A stretch of DNA of 64,000 bases. It comes from Albidovulum litorale. GTDB lineage: Bacteria; Pseudomonadota; Alphaproteobacteria; Rhodobacterales; Rhodobacteraceae. The notes below the pieces were generated by a model that was not told the DNA's origin, made no database searches, and saw nothing but the letters and a program-made list of their open reading frames with translations. Positions 8,228-15,807 of this stretch are shown one piece after another; the first letter of the stretch is position 1; each line of letters starts with the position of its first letter. A program made the translations under genes and the position numbers. The stretch covers positions 620,001-684,000 of the forward strand of contig NZ_JAOWKZ010000002.1 of the NCBI RefSeq assembly GCF_025751495.1. Direction: 5' to 3'.

Positions 8228-9193
8228 TTAGGACGTGACCAGGGTGCCCCGGCCGAGCGCCACCGCACGCTCATAGGCCAGCGCTGCGAGCGCGAAGTCG
8301 CCCACCGCGATGCCGCGGAACACGAAGGCTGACCGCTCACCCGGCGCGAAGGATGCGGTGACTTTTCCGCTGACAAGCTCCGTCAGATCGCCGGCAACGA
8401 GGGCCGGATCGACCATCGCTCTGGCGCTTTCAGACTCTTGCACGCGGTCATCAATGATCACGGTTCCGAAAGCAGCCATTCCGTCCGGCGCCCAAGGAAT
8501 CGCGAGGTCGGTGATGGCAGCGAAGGCACCGGGCTTCAGCCAGCGTGCATCGAGGAACGGCTCGACTGAGTAGTCGAGGGTTATAGAGCTCACCACAAGG
8601 TCGGCGCCGTCGAGCGCCTCCTGTGCCGGAGCGGCGCGCGCCATGAGTCCTATCCCGCGCGCCGCCGCGCATAACGCGTCGACCTTCGCCTGACCGCGTC
8701 CCACCGCCCGGATTTCCCTGAGCGGGAACAGTTCGGCGAAGGCTGAGAGATGGCTTTGGGCCTGTACACCACAGCCAACGAAGGCAACGATGGCGGAGCC
8801 CGGGTCGGCAAGGCGCCGCGCCACGACGGCACTCAGCGCGGCCGTGCGCACGGCCGTGACCCAGTTTGCATCCAGAACGGCCTTCAGGATGCCCGTCTCG
8901 CTGTCAAGGATCAGGATCGCGCCATTGATTCCGGGCAATCCCCGCGCCGGATTTTTCGGGGCGACCATCACGGATTTCACCGCGATCACGCCCGGATGGT
9001 CCGCTGCTGCCAGCGTCGACATCATGTAGCGTCCGTCACCCGGCATCACCGCCGATTTCGGCGCGGTCCAGAGTTGCCCGTCGGCCTTGGCAAGCAGCGC
9101 GGCCTCAATCTTGTCGACCACGTCGGTCGTGGTGATGCCGAGCCCGTTCAGAGCCGCATCGGACAGGTAAAGGAACCCGCTTTTATCCGTCAT
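8228..9193 (-). CDS. Ornithine cyclodeaminase / mu-crystallin family protein (second copy)
   Basis: 321 residues. The family features are AVKSVMVAPKNPARGLPGINGAI-like substrate-binding residues around 70-90, a conserved helix with WVTAVRTAALSAVVAR around 112-127, and a Rossmann motif IVAFVGCGVQAQSHLSAF around 136-153. This copy is closer to the classical R-T-A-A cyclodeaminase/alanine dehydrogenase pattern than the one at 476-1387. The start at 9193 is the first codon giving a normal N-terminus; an upstream extension would run into the crotonase gene. It follows the crotonase gene by 13 bases and is probably co-transcribed with it. The substrate is unknown. Confidence 0.87.
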   Translation of the reverse strand: MTDKSGFLYLSDAALNGLGITTTDVVDKIEAALLAKADGQLWTAPKSAVMPGDGRYMMSTLAAADHPGVIAVKSVMVAPKNPARGLPGINGAILILDSETGILKAVLDANWVTAVRTAALSAVVARRLADPGSAIVAFVGCGVQAQSHLSAFAELFPLREIRAVGRGQAKVDALCAAARGIGLMARAAPAQEALDGADLVVSSITLDYSVEPFLDARWLKPGAFAAITDLAIPWAPDGMAAFGTVIIDDRVQESESARAMVDPALVAGDLTELVSGKVTASFAPGERSAFVFRGIAVGDFALAALAYERAVALGRGTLVTS

Positions 9194-9206
9194 GATATGG
9201 CCGCCC

Positions 9207-9821
9207 TCACCGAACCATCCGCTTGATCGCCGCAATATGGTCTGCCGCAGCGCTGGCGGCATCGGCGCTCAGGTCCGCAACCGCGCCGTCCATCCCGTCA
9301 GGGTCAACGATACGGTCAATCAAACCCCACGCCAATGCCTCCTCCGCCCCGACCTTCTGGCCCGCCATAAGGATCATCTTGGCCCGTGCAGGCCCGATCA
9401 GTGCGGTCATTCGAAGCGGATCGGAGGGTTGGGGAAGAAAACCCAGCTTCATAACCGGGTAGAAGAACTTCGCGCCCGGCACGGCGATGCGCAGATCACA
9501 GGCCAGCACCATGCCGAAGGCGCCGCCCGCCACGGTGCCGTTCAGCGCCGCGATGGTCAGGCACGGCATGGACGCAATAGCACCAGAGAGACGTTCCCAG
9601 ACCGGATCGGTCGCCAATCCCGCGCGCGCCTCATCCAGATCGGCACCAGCGGAAAAGACCTTGCCCTCGCCCGTCAGCACGAAGGCGCGGACATTCTCCG
9701 TGGCGGCCGCACTCGCAATATCGGCAAGTTCCCCGAGCATCGCACGGGTCAAGGAATTTGCCTTTTCCGGTCGCGATAACGTGACCCGCCACAGACAGTC
9801 ATTCTTTTCCAGCCGGATCAT
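9207..9821 (-). CDS. Enoyl-CoA hydratase/isomerase family protein
   Basis: 204 residues with crotonase-fold motifs. The oxyanion-hole strand is FVLTGEGKVFSAGADLDE and the second glycine-rich element is ALNGTVAGGAFGMVLACDLRIA. The protein is shorter than typical 255-260-residue hydratases because the C-terminal trimerisation helices are reduced, which makes an isomerase or a divergent member possible. The catalytic glutamate pair of rat hydratase is not obvious, so the reaction is left open. The ATG at 9821 is chosen with a GTGAGG-like ribosome site; a GTG nine bases upstream is possible. Confidence 0.8.
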   Translation of the reverse strand: MIRLEKNDCLWRVTLSRPEKANSLTRAMLGELADIASAAATENVRAFVLTGEGKVFSAGADLDEARAGLATDPVWERLSGAIASMPCLTIAALNGTVAGGAFGMVLACDLRIAVPGAKFFYPVMKLGFLPQPSDPLRMTALIGPARAKMILMAGQKVGAEEALAWGLIDRIVDPDGMDGAVADLSADAASAAADHIAAIKRMVR

Positions 9822-9956
9822 TTGCCTCACCGCCTTGATATCGCCCGATTGTTACCCTGTAACAGCGCCTGATGGTGAAATTCCATCCCCTTGCGGCCCT
9901 TGACCGCGCCTGTGCGCGGCCTGATGCTGTGGGATGACATTGCAAACAAGGCAGGC

Positions 9957-11447
9957 ATGCTGATGAAACACTTTGCGGGTCCGGCGACCCTTACCGCGCT
10001 TCTTCTGTCCTCGACGGCCGTTCGGGCCGAAATCACGGCCGAGGAGGTCTGGACGGGAATCGAGGCCTATTACGCCGATACCGGTTATGCGGTGACAGCC
10101 GAGTCGAAGGAAAAGCAGGGCGACACGCTTGTGGTTTCTGGCATGTCGTTGTCGAACGAAATGCCGGAAGTGACGGCGACGATCAGCTTTGGGGAAATGC
10201 GCCTGAAGGAACTTGGGGACGGACGGGTCGAGTTAACCGTTGCAGAAACCATCCCGATGACGGTCGTGACCAGACCCGCGACGGGTGAAGCCGTCGAGAC
10301 GGTGATCACCATGACCCAATCGGGCCTGTCGGTCATCGTCTCGGGCAGCGCGGCGGACACGACCTATGACTTCACAGCCCCGGAAATGGCTATGGCGATG
10401 GGCGGTATGTCGGTCGACGGGGCCGAGGTGCCGCTGACGCTGAACATGAAGGCCACGGGCAATAGCGGCACCATGCGGATGCAAAGCGAAGGCGACCGCA
10501 AGGTGGTTCAGGAGATGCGGACAGAGAAGGTGGACTTCTCGATGTCCGCCGAGGATCCGGAGGGCAAGGGCAGGTTCTCCACCTCCGGTTCGTTTGCCGA
10601 ATTGGAAGGCAGCGCCAATATGTTGATGCCCGAAGGCGTCGACATGAAAGACATGAATGCCGCCATTCAGGCAGGCTGGGCGGTCGACGGTGTTTTCTCG
10701 TTCTCCGGCGGCGGCTATGTGATGGATTTCGCCGAGGGCGAAGAGACGATGCATGCCGAATCCACGATTGGCACCGGGTCGCTCTTGCTCGACATGTCGT
10801 CCTCGGGCCTGTCCTATGGCGTGACGGGCAATGATACCAAGACGTCGGTGCAGGTCTCATCCTTCCCGCTGCCAATCGACCTTTCCGTCGCGCAGAGTGC
10901 GTTTAACCTGACATTGCCGGTGACCAAGAGCGACGATGCACAGCCTTTCGGCATGTTGATGAAGTTCGTCGACCTCGAAGTATCGGAAGGCCTCTGGGGC
11001 ATTTTCGACCCCGCGGCGCAACTGCCACGCGACCCGGCGACGGTGATCGTTGATCTGTCCGGTGCAGCGAAGATGCTGGTCAACATCCTTGACCCGGAAG
11101 AGGCCGAAACGCTCGGCGCGACACCTCCGGGTTCGCTAGAGGCGCTTGATCTCAACGAGTTGAAGGTCTCGGCCGTCGGCGCGGAACTGACCGGAACCGG
11201 GGCGGTGACCTTTGACAATAGCGCAGGAATGCCTAAGCCACTTGGTGCAGTTGACCTGCAACTGATCGGCGGCAATGGCCTGATCGACAAGCTTGTCGCG
11301 ATGGGGTTCGTACCCGAGGATCAGGCGATGGGCGCGCGTATGATGCTGGGACTTTTCGCTGTGCCGTCGGGTGAGGATACGCTGACTTCCAAGATCGAGT
11401 TCAAGGAAGATGGCGGCGTTTATGCAAACGGGCAGCGGGTTCAGTAA
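9957..11447 (+). CDS. DUF2125 family exported protein
   Basis: 496 residues. A signal peptide (about 1-23, cleavage near STAVRAE) precedes a long beta-rich region with repeated strand-turn units, consistent with the alphaproteobacterial DUF2125 family. It should be periplasmic or outer-membrane associated; no function is known. Start codons at 9957 and 9963 are both possible (MLMK or MK); AAGG lies just before 9957. A strong intrinsic terminator follows the stop codon. The gene is monocistronic and divergent from the crotonase gene. Confidence 0.75.
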   Translation: MLMKHFAGPATLTALLLSSTAVRAEITAEEVWTGIEAYYADTGYAVTAESKEKQGDTLVVSGMSLSNEMPEVTATISFGEMRLKELGDGRVELTVAETIPMTVVTRPATGEAVETVITMTQSGLSVIVSGSAADTTYDFTAPEMAMAMGGMSVDGAEVPLTLNMKATGNSGTMRMQSEGDRKVVQEMRTEKVDFSMSAEDPEGKGRFSTSGSFAELEGSANMLMPEGVDMKDMNAAIQAGWAVDGVFSFSGGGYVMDFAEGEETMHAESTIGTGSLLLDMSSSGLSYGVTGNDTKTSVQVSSFPLPIDLSVAQSAFNLTLPVTKSDDAQPFGMLMKFVDLEVSEGLWGIFDPAAQLPRDPATVIVDLSGAAKMLVNILDPEEAETLGATPPGSLEALDLNELKVSAVGAELTGTGAVTFDNSAGMPKPLGAVDLQLIGGNGLIDKLVAMGFVPEDQAMGARMMLGLFAVPSGEDTLTSKIEFKEDGGVYANGQRVQ

Positions 11448-11467
11448 CCCCGCACTTGAGACGTGAG

Positions 11468-11500
11468 AACCGCCCGCCATCCGGCGGGCGGTTTCCTTTT
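11468..11500 (+). terminator. Intrinsic terminator of the DUF2125 gene
   Basis: AACCGCCCGCC (11468-11478) pairs perfectly with GGCGGGCGGTT (11483-11493) around an ATCC loop, and TCCTTTT follows. It lies 20 bases after the DUF2125 stop codon. Confidence 0.88.
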
Positions 11501-11505
11501 GGTCA

Positions 11506-11549
11506 TATGGCATCCGTACTGCCAGCGTATGGCACACGTATGGCATGCG
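11506..11549. repeat. Four-unit 11-bp tandem repeat upstream of pmbA
   Basis: Four consecutive 11-base units start at 11506, 11517, 11528 and 11539: TATGGCATCCG, TACTGCCAGCG, TATGGCACACG and TATGGCATGCG. Units 1, 3 and 4 share TATGGCA, and all four end in CG. The array is non-coding. It begins a few bases after the T-run of the preceding terminator and ends 83 bases before the pmbA start codon. An 11-base period keeps each unit close to one helical turn from the next. Confidence 0.85.
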
Positions 11550-11632
11550 TCCCGACATCTGTCCCGTCGCACTTGCGCACCGATCCGGCCCGGACTAGGT
11601 CCTAGAGAATTGACCCGGAGCAGGACCCAGCT

Positions 11633-12979
11633 ATGACCGAGCGGCTTTCCCATCTGACCGAAGCGCTTCTGGCGGCGGCGACGAAGGCCGGGGCCGATGC
11701 CTCCGATGCCATCGCCGTCGACGGAACGTCGGTTTCTGTCGATGTCCGGGGCGGCAGGCTGGAACAGGCCGAACGGTCCGAAGGGATCGAGATCGGGCTG
11801 CGGGTTCTCATCGGCAAGCGTCAGGCCTGTGTCTCCGCCTCCGACATCTCTGACCGCACTATCGCCGAAATGGCCGAGCGCGCCGCCGCCATGGCCCGCG
11901 AAGCGCCGGAGGATGAGAGCATCGGGCTCGCTGACCCGGCGGACCTGGCGCGGGCCTGGGACCTTGCCGCGCTCGACCTGACCGACCCGACATCCGAGCC
12001 CGCCGCCGCCGATCTGGAGGAGGATGCGCGCCGTGCCGAAGCTGCCGCCCTGAATGTCAAAGGCGTCAGCCAGTGTCAGGCGGCTTCGGCCAGTTATTCG
12101 CGCCGTCACATCCATATTGCCGCGACCAACGGCTTCTCCGGCGGCTACGGGCGAACAGGACGTTCGGTCTCCGCCGTCGCCATTACCGGCGAGGGGCTGA
12201 AGATGGAGCGCGACTGGGCGGCCGAAAGCCGGACCTATCAGTCCGATCTGCCCGACGCGGCAGAGGTTGGAGCATTGGCGGGAACGCGCGCCGTGGAACG
12301 GGCGGGCGCGAAGAAGCCAAAGACCGGGGCCTATCCGGTGATCTTCGATGAACGCATCGCCTCGGGCCTGATCGGTCATCTGCTGGCTGCCGCCAACGGT
12401 TCGGCGGTGATGCGCGGATCGTCATGGCTCCGGGATGCGCTGGGCCAGCAGGTGCTGCCCAAGGGGCTTTCGATCCATGAGAACCCGCACCGGCCGCGCA
12501 TTTCCGGCTCGCGCCCCTTCGATGCCGAAGGCCTGCCGACCGTCGCACGCGACGTGGTGCGCGATGGCGTGCTGATGGGCTGGACATTGGACCTCGGCAC
12601 GGCCCGCAGGCTCGGCATGACCTCGACCGCCAATGCTACGCGCGGTCCGTCCTCGCCGCCGTCGCCCAGTATTTCGAACATCGCAATGACGCAGGGTGAC
12701 AAGAGCCGCGAACAGCTGATGGAGGAGATGGGCACGGGCCTTCTTATCACGTCGATGATCGGCGCCTCTATAAATCCCACGACCGGGGATTATTCGCGGG
12801 GCGCGTCGGGATTCTGGGTGGAGAAGGGGCAGATCGCCTATCCGGTCAATGAATGCACGATCGCGGGCAACCTGCGCGACATGCTGATGCGGATCACGCC
12901 CGCGAACGATGCGCGGGGGCATCTGAGCCACGTTGTCCCCTCGCTTCTGGTTGAAGGGCTGACGCTTGCCGGCGAGTGA
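11633..12979 (+). CDS. pmbA: PmbA-type subunit of the TldD/PmbA (TldD/TldE) metalloprotease
   Basis: 448 residues across the full family length. Typical features are the N-terminal DVRGGRLEQAERSEGIEIGLRV segment (about residues 37-58), the central HIHIAATNGFSGGYGRTG region, and the C-terminal glycine-rich stretch SRGASGFWVEKGQIAYPVNE. The HExxxH zinc motif of TldD is absent, which marks it as the PmbA/TldE partner, so it needs a TldD encoded elsewhere to form the protease that processes modified peptides. The gene overlaps the following phosphatase-like gene by 14 bases. Confidence 0.92.
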   Translation: MTERLSHLTEALLAAATKAGADASDAIAVDGTSVSVDVRGGRLEQAERSEGIEIGLRVLIGKRQACVSASDISDRTIAEMAERAAAMAREAPEDESIGLADPADLARAWDLAALDLTDPTSEPAAADLEEDARRAEAAALNVKGVSQCQAASASYSRRHIHIAATNGFSGGYGRTGRSVSAVAITGEGLKMERDWAAESRTYQSDLPDAAEVGALAGTRAVERAGAKKPKTGAYPVIFDERIASGLIGHLLAAANGSAVMRGSSWLRDALGQQVLPKGLSIHENPHRPRISGSRPFDAEGLPTVARDVVRDGVLMGWTLDLGTARRLGMTSTANATRGPSSPPSPSISNIAMTQGDKSREQLMEEMGTGLLITSMIGASINPTTGDYSRGASGFWVEKGQIAYPVNECTIAGNLRDMLMRITPANDARGHLSHVVPSLLVEGLTLAGE

Positions 12980-13745
12980 TCTTGATCTTCTGATCGAGGC
13001 CGCGCGTGAGGCCGGCCGCATCGCGCGCGGGTTCTTCCGCCGCGATCCAGGCATCTGGCAAAAGCCCGGCGATGCTGGACCGGTGACGGAGGCCGATCTG
13101 GCGGTGAACCGGATGCTGCATGCCGAACTCGCCGCCGCCCGGCCGGACTATGGCTGGCTGTCGGAAGAAACGCCCGACGACGGGGCACGGCTGAGGGCCG
13201 AAAGGTGCTTCATCATCGACCCGATCGACGGCACGCGAGCCTTCATCGAGGGCGATACGAGCTGGTCCCACTCGCTCGCCGTCGCTGTGGGCGGCCAGAT
13301 CACTGCCGCCGTTGTCTTTCTGCCGATGCGCGACGCGCTTTATGCTGCAACCGAAGACGGCGCCGCTACGCTGAACCACGCCCCGATCCGGGCGTCAGCC
13401 AAGGCCAAGGCGGGTGAGGCAACACTTCTGACCGCCAAATCCAACCTGTCGCCGGATCTGTGGAAGGCCGGCGCCCCACCGCCTTTCACGCGCAAGTTCC
13501 GCGCCTCGGTTGCGTGGCGGCTCTGCCTTGTGGCCGAGGGGCGGTTCGACGCGATGCTGACGCTGCGCCCGAGTTGGGAATGGGATATTGCAGCCGGCGA
13601 CCTCATCGCGCGGCGGGCGGGCGCGACAGTGACCGACCGGCAAGGCGCGCGCCTGTCCTACAACGCCGCCGACCCCCGGGTCGCGGGCGTGATTGCCGCG
13701 CCGGGACCGCTCTGGTCCACGCTGCGCGAGGGGCTCATTTCCTAG
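12966..13745 (+). CDS. Inositol monophosphatase-family phosphatase (CysQ-like)
   Basis: 259 residues. The metal-binding acids are in GWLSEET (Glu67/Glu68) and IIDPIDGTRAFIEG (Asp85, Asp88), with the C-terminal WEWDIAAGDLIARRAG completing the three-metal site. The family covers inositol-1-phosphatase, 3'(2'),5'-bisphosphate nucleotidase (CysQ) and histidinol-phosphatase; the DPIDGTRAFI pattern cannot separate these safely. The start is a TTG at 12966, inside the end of pmbA; no better in-frame ATG exists before the conserved region. The overlap implies translational coupling to pmbA. It ends overlapping the opposing small gene by 11 bases. Confidence 0.85.
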   Translation: MPASDLDLLIEAAREAGRIARGFFRRDPGIWQKPGDAGPVTEADLAVNRMLHAELAAARPDYGWLSEETPDDGARLRAERCFIIDPIDGTRAFIEGDTSWSHSLAVAVGGQITAAVVFLPMRDALYAATEDGAATLNHAPIRASAKAKAGEATLLTAKSNLSPDLWKAGAPPPFTRKFRASVAWRLCLVAEGRFDAMLTLRPSWEWDIAAGDLIARRAGATVTDRQGARLSYNAADPRVAGVIAAPGPLWSTLREGLIS

Positions 13746-14112
13746 GCAATATACCGATCTCTCCGGCCACGATGACCTGAACCGGCACGCCGTCAAGCTG
13801 GTCCGGCACCCGGTGTTCGGGCGTGGTGGTTTCGGGATCGATCTTTTCTGCGACGAAGACGGTGATGCAGGGCTGACCTGCCGTCGGACCGTCCTGACAG
13901 ATGCCGTCCGCGACGGCGACGACGCCCGGATAGGTCATCAGCCTCGCTTCGTGCCGGGCCAGCACCTCGGCCACCTTCGCCTGCCCTGCGCCGATAGGTG
14001 CCGCGTCCCCGTCGCCGGTGGCGCTGGCCGCAAAGGTTTTCCACCTGTCCGCGAAACCCTCTCCCGCGGCGATTTCATCTGCCGACCAGACCGGCACGAG
14101 TGTTCGCTTCAT
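13735..14112 (-). CDS. Stand-alone homologue of the protease N-terminal domain
   Basis: 125 residues starting MKRTLVPVWSADEI. By eye it aligns end to end with residues 1-122 of the divergent protease at 14499. Shared elements in the same order are W-S near the start, A-G-x3-A-D-x-W-x2-F-A-A, A-K-V-x-E-V-x3-H-E-A-x2-M, V-V-x-V-A, P-x-x-T-V-x-V, and P-x3-D-G-V. The start at 14112 is preferred because AAGGAG lies six bases before it, exactly as at the protease gene. An in-frame ATG at 14211 would add 33 residues resembling a signal peptide but has a poor ribosome site; if used, the protein would be exported. The function is unknown; a propeptide-like, inhibitory or partner role is inference. Confidence 0.72.
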   Translation of the reverse strand: MKRTLVPVWSADEIAAGEGFADRWKTFAASATGDGDAAPIGAGQAKVAEVLARHEARLMTYPGVVAVADGICQDGPTAGQPCITVFVAEKIDPETTTPEHRVPDQLDGVPVQVIVAGEIGILPRK

Positions 14113-14498
14113 CTCGATCTCCTTCACTGTCCGGTCCAACTGGACGGACGCTGACGCCATGCCCGGCCACAGGGCGCCGACTGACAGGACTACAGCAAGA
14201 AAATTGTTCATCTTCGGTGCGCTCCCGAATGGGACCCGACGGGTCGCGAGCGGCAGGCAACAGGCGGTGTTCGATAGAGTAGCCGCGCTGCGCCTCGCCT
14301 TTAAAGATAGGAGGCCGGAAGCGAATCGCAACCTTGAGAGTGCAATGGGGTAAAACCAGACGTGGCGACCATAGGTTGTTTCTGGTATAGTGGCTTCGCG
14401 CTTAATCAGTATTTTAGAACGATTTCAGTCGGGTCGGTATTTCGCGCCCGACGATGCGCGACCTTTTCAGGGAAGGGTAATTTCAAAAGGAGATTGAT
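14113..14498. other. 386-bp divergent intergenic region of the protease / N-domain pair
   Basis: No gene is supported here on the preferred starts. If translation of the left gene began at 14211 instead, the left 99 bases would be coding. Bases 14370-14425 are AT-richer than the surroundings and are the likely promoter area for both genes. TTAATCAGTATTTTAG (14402-14417) resembles a CtrA box but has 8-base rather than 7-base spacing to TTAG. The protease ribosome site AAGGAG is at 14487-14492. Confidence 0.6.
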
Positions 14499-15596
14499 AT
14501 GACACGCGATCTTAAGCAGTGGTCCGGTGCGCAGCAAAGCGCGGGCAAGAAACTGGCCGACAACTGGGCTGGCTTTGCCGCCAAAAAGGCCGGTGAGCCG
14601 GACAAACAACGCCTGGAGGCGATGGAGGCCAGCGCCAAGGTCACTGAAGTGCAGGAGAAACACGAAGCCGAGATCATGGCGAAAGAGAACGTCGTCGGCG
14701 TGGCCTGTTCCAACAAGATGAAGGGCACGACGCTGAAGGATACACCGGCGCTGACCGTCTATGTGACCAAGAAGGAGAAATCCGCGAACATCGCCAAGGG
14801 GTCGGAGATTCCGGCGGAGATCGACGGGGTCACGACCGATGTCGTCGAGGTGGGCGAGTTGAACGCACTTGCCTTCAACACGCGGGTGCGGCCCGCTTTG
14901 CCCGGCTATTCCATCGGTCATTACAACATCACGGCGGGCACGTTCGGCGCGCTGGTGCGCGATGTGCGGCGCTGCTGCTGCGAGAGCGAGCATTGCCATT
15001 GCCGCCACGGTCATGGCCATGGGCGGCAGGACTGCAAGGGCGACATCCTGATCCTGTCGAACAACCATGTTCTGGCCGATGTGAACAAGGCCCGGCCTGG
15101 TGACAAGATCCTGCAGCCCGGTCCGTTCGATGGCGGGCTATACCCCGCCGATACGGTTGCGACCTTCGAGCGGACGGAGGAAATCGTCTTTGGTGCCTCG
15201 GGCTATAACCTAGTTGATGCCGCGCTGGCCCGTCCGACGGATGCGCGCAATGTCACCGCCTCGATCATCGGCGCGGCGGCACCGACAGGTGTCGGACAGG
15301 CGCTGCCCTTGATGAACGTCCTGAAGGTCGGACGCACGACCGAAGTGACGCAGGGCGTGGTTCTGGCGACGAATGCGACCGTCGCGGTGAACTTCGGCGC
15401 CGAGGGAATCGCGATCTTCCGTCATCAAATCATCACGACGGGCATGTCGGCGGGTGGCGATTCCGGCAGCCTATTGATGGATTTCGATCTGAACGGCGTC
15501 GGGCTGCTGTTTGCCGGTTCGGCGGTGATCACAATCCACAACCACCTTCTGGACGTTCAGAACACGCTTGGTGTCGAGCTGGTCACGACACGCTGA
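14499..15596 (+). CDS. Trypsin-like serine protease with Cys/His-rich insertion
   Basis: 365 residues. The N-terminal domain (about 1-122) is shared with the divergent small gene. A chymotrypsin-fold domain follows; the likely triad is His190 in ILSNNHVLA, Asp240 in NLVDAALARP and Ser322 in AGGDSGSLL, with Gly319/Gly320 for the oxyanion hole. Between the first strands and His190 is a segment, residues 159-179, with six Cys and five His, which looks like a metal-binding insertion. No signal peptide or membrane helix is visible, so it appears cytosolic unless exported in a non-classical way. The ribosome site AAGGAG lies six bases before the ATG. A GC-rich hairpin follows. The substrate is unknown. 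Confidence 0.82.
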   Translation: MTRDLKQWSGAQQSAGKKLADNWAGFAAKKAGEPDKQRLEAMEASAKVTEVQEKHEAEIMAKENVVGVACSNKMKGTTLKDTPALTVYVTKKEKSANIAKGSEIPAEIDGVTTDVVEVGELNALAFNTRVRPALPGYSIGHYNITAGTFGALVRDVRRCCCESEHCHCRHGHGHGRQDCKGDILILSNNHVLADVNKARPGDKILQPGPFDGGLYPADTVATFERTEEIVFGASGYNLVDAALARPTDARNVTASIIGAAAPTGVGQALPLMNVLKVGRTTEVTQGVVLATNATVAVNFGAEGIAIFRHQIITTGMSAGGDSGSLLMDFDLNGVGLLFAGSAVITIHNHLLDVQNTLGVELVTTR

Positions 15597-15607
15597 AACG
15601 GGCGGTA

Positions 15608-15630
15608 TCGGGGCGGCGGTGCCGCCCCGA
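15608..15630 (+). terminator. Hairpin after the protease gene
   Basis: TCGGGGCGGC and GCCGCCCCGA form a perfect 10-bp stem with a GGT loop, 11 bases after the stop codon. No T-run follows, so termination strength is uncertain. Confidence 0.55.
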
Positions 15631-15807
15631 AAGGCAATCCGGGCAGGCGCCTCCGCCGCCTTGAGGCTATGCGCCCCATCGCATAGGGTGGCGCGAACCC
15701 ATGGCCTTAGCGGAGCCGGCATATGACTCAGCGCGTTGCAGATGTTGCCCACGGGCGATCCTCCGGCGGGCCAGCTTGCGAACGCGATTTCTGAGCCGCA
15801 GGCGACG

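Noticed and set aside
13748-14211. The longer version of the small N-domain protein with a signal-peptide-like start at 14211 as the main form.
   Set aside because: The internal start at 14112 has the same AAGGAG site and spacing as the homologous protease gene. The longer form is kept only as an alternative.
14402-14417. TTAATCAGTATTTTAG upstream of the protease, a possible CtrA box.
   Set aside because: The spacing to TTAG is eight bases (seven gives TTTA), unlike the consistent seven of the flagellar sites.
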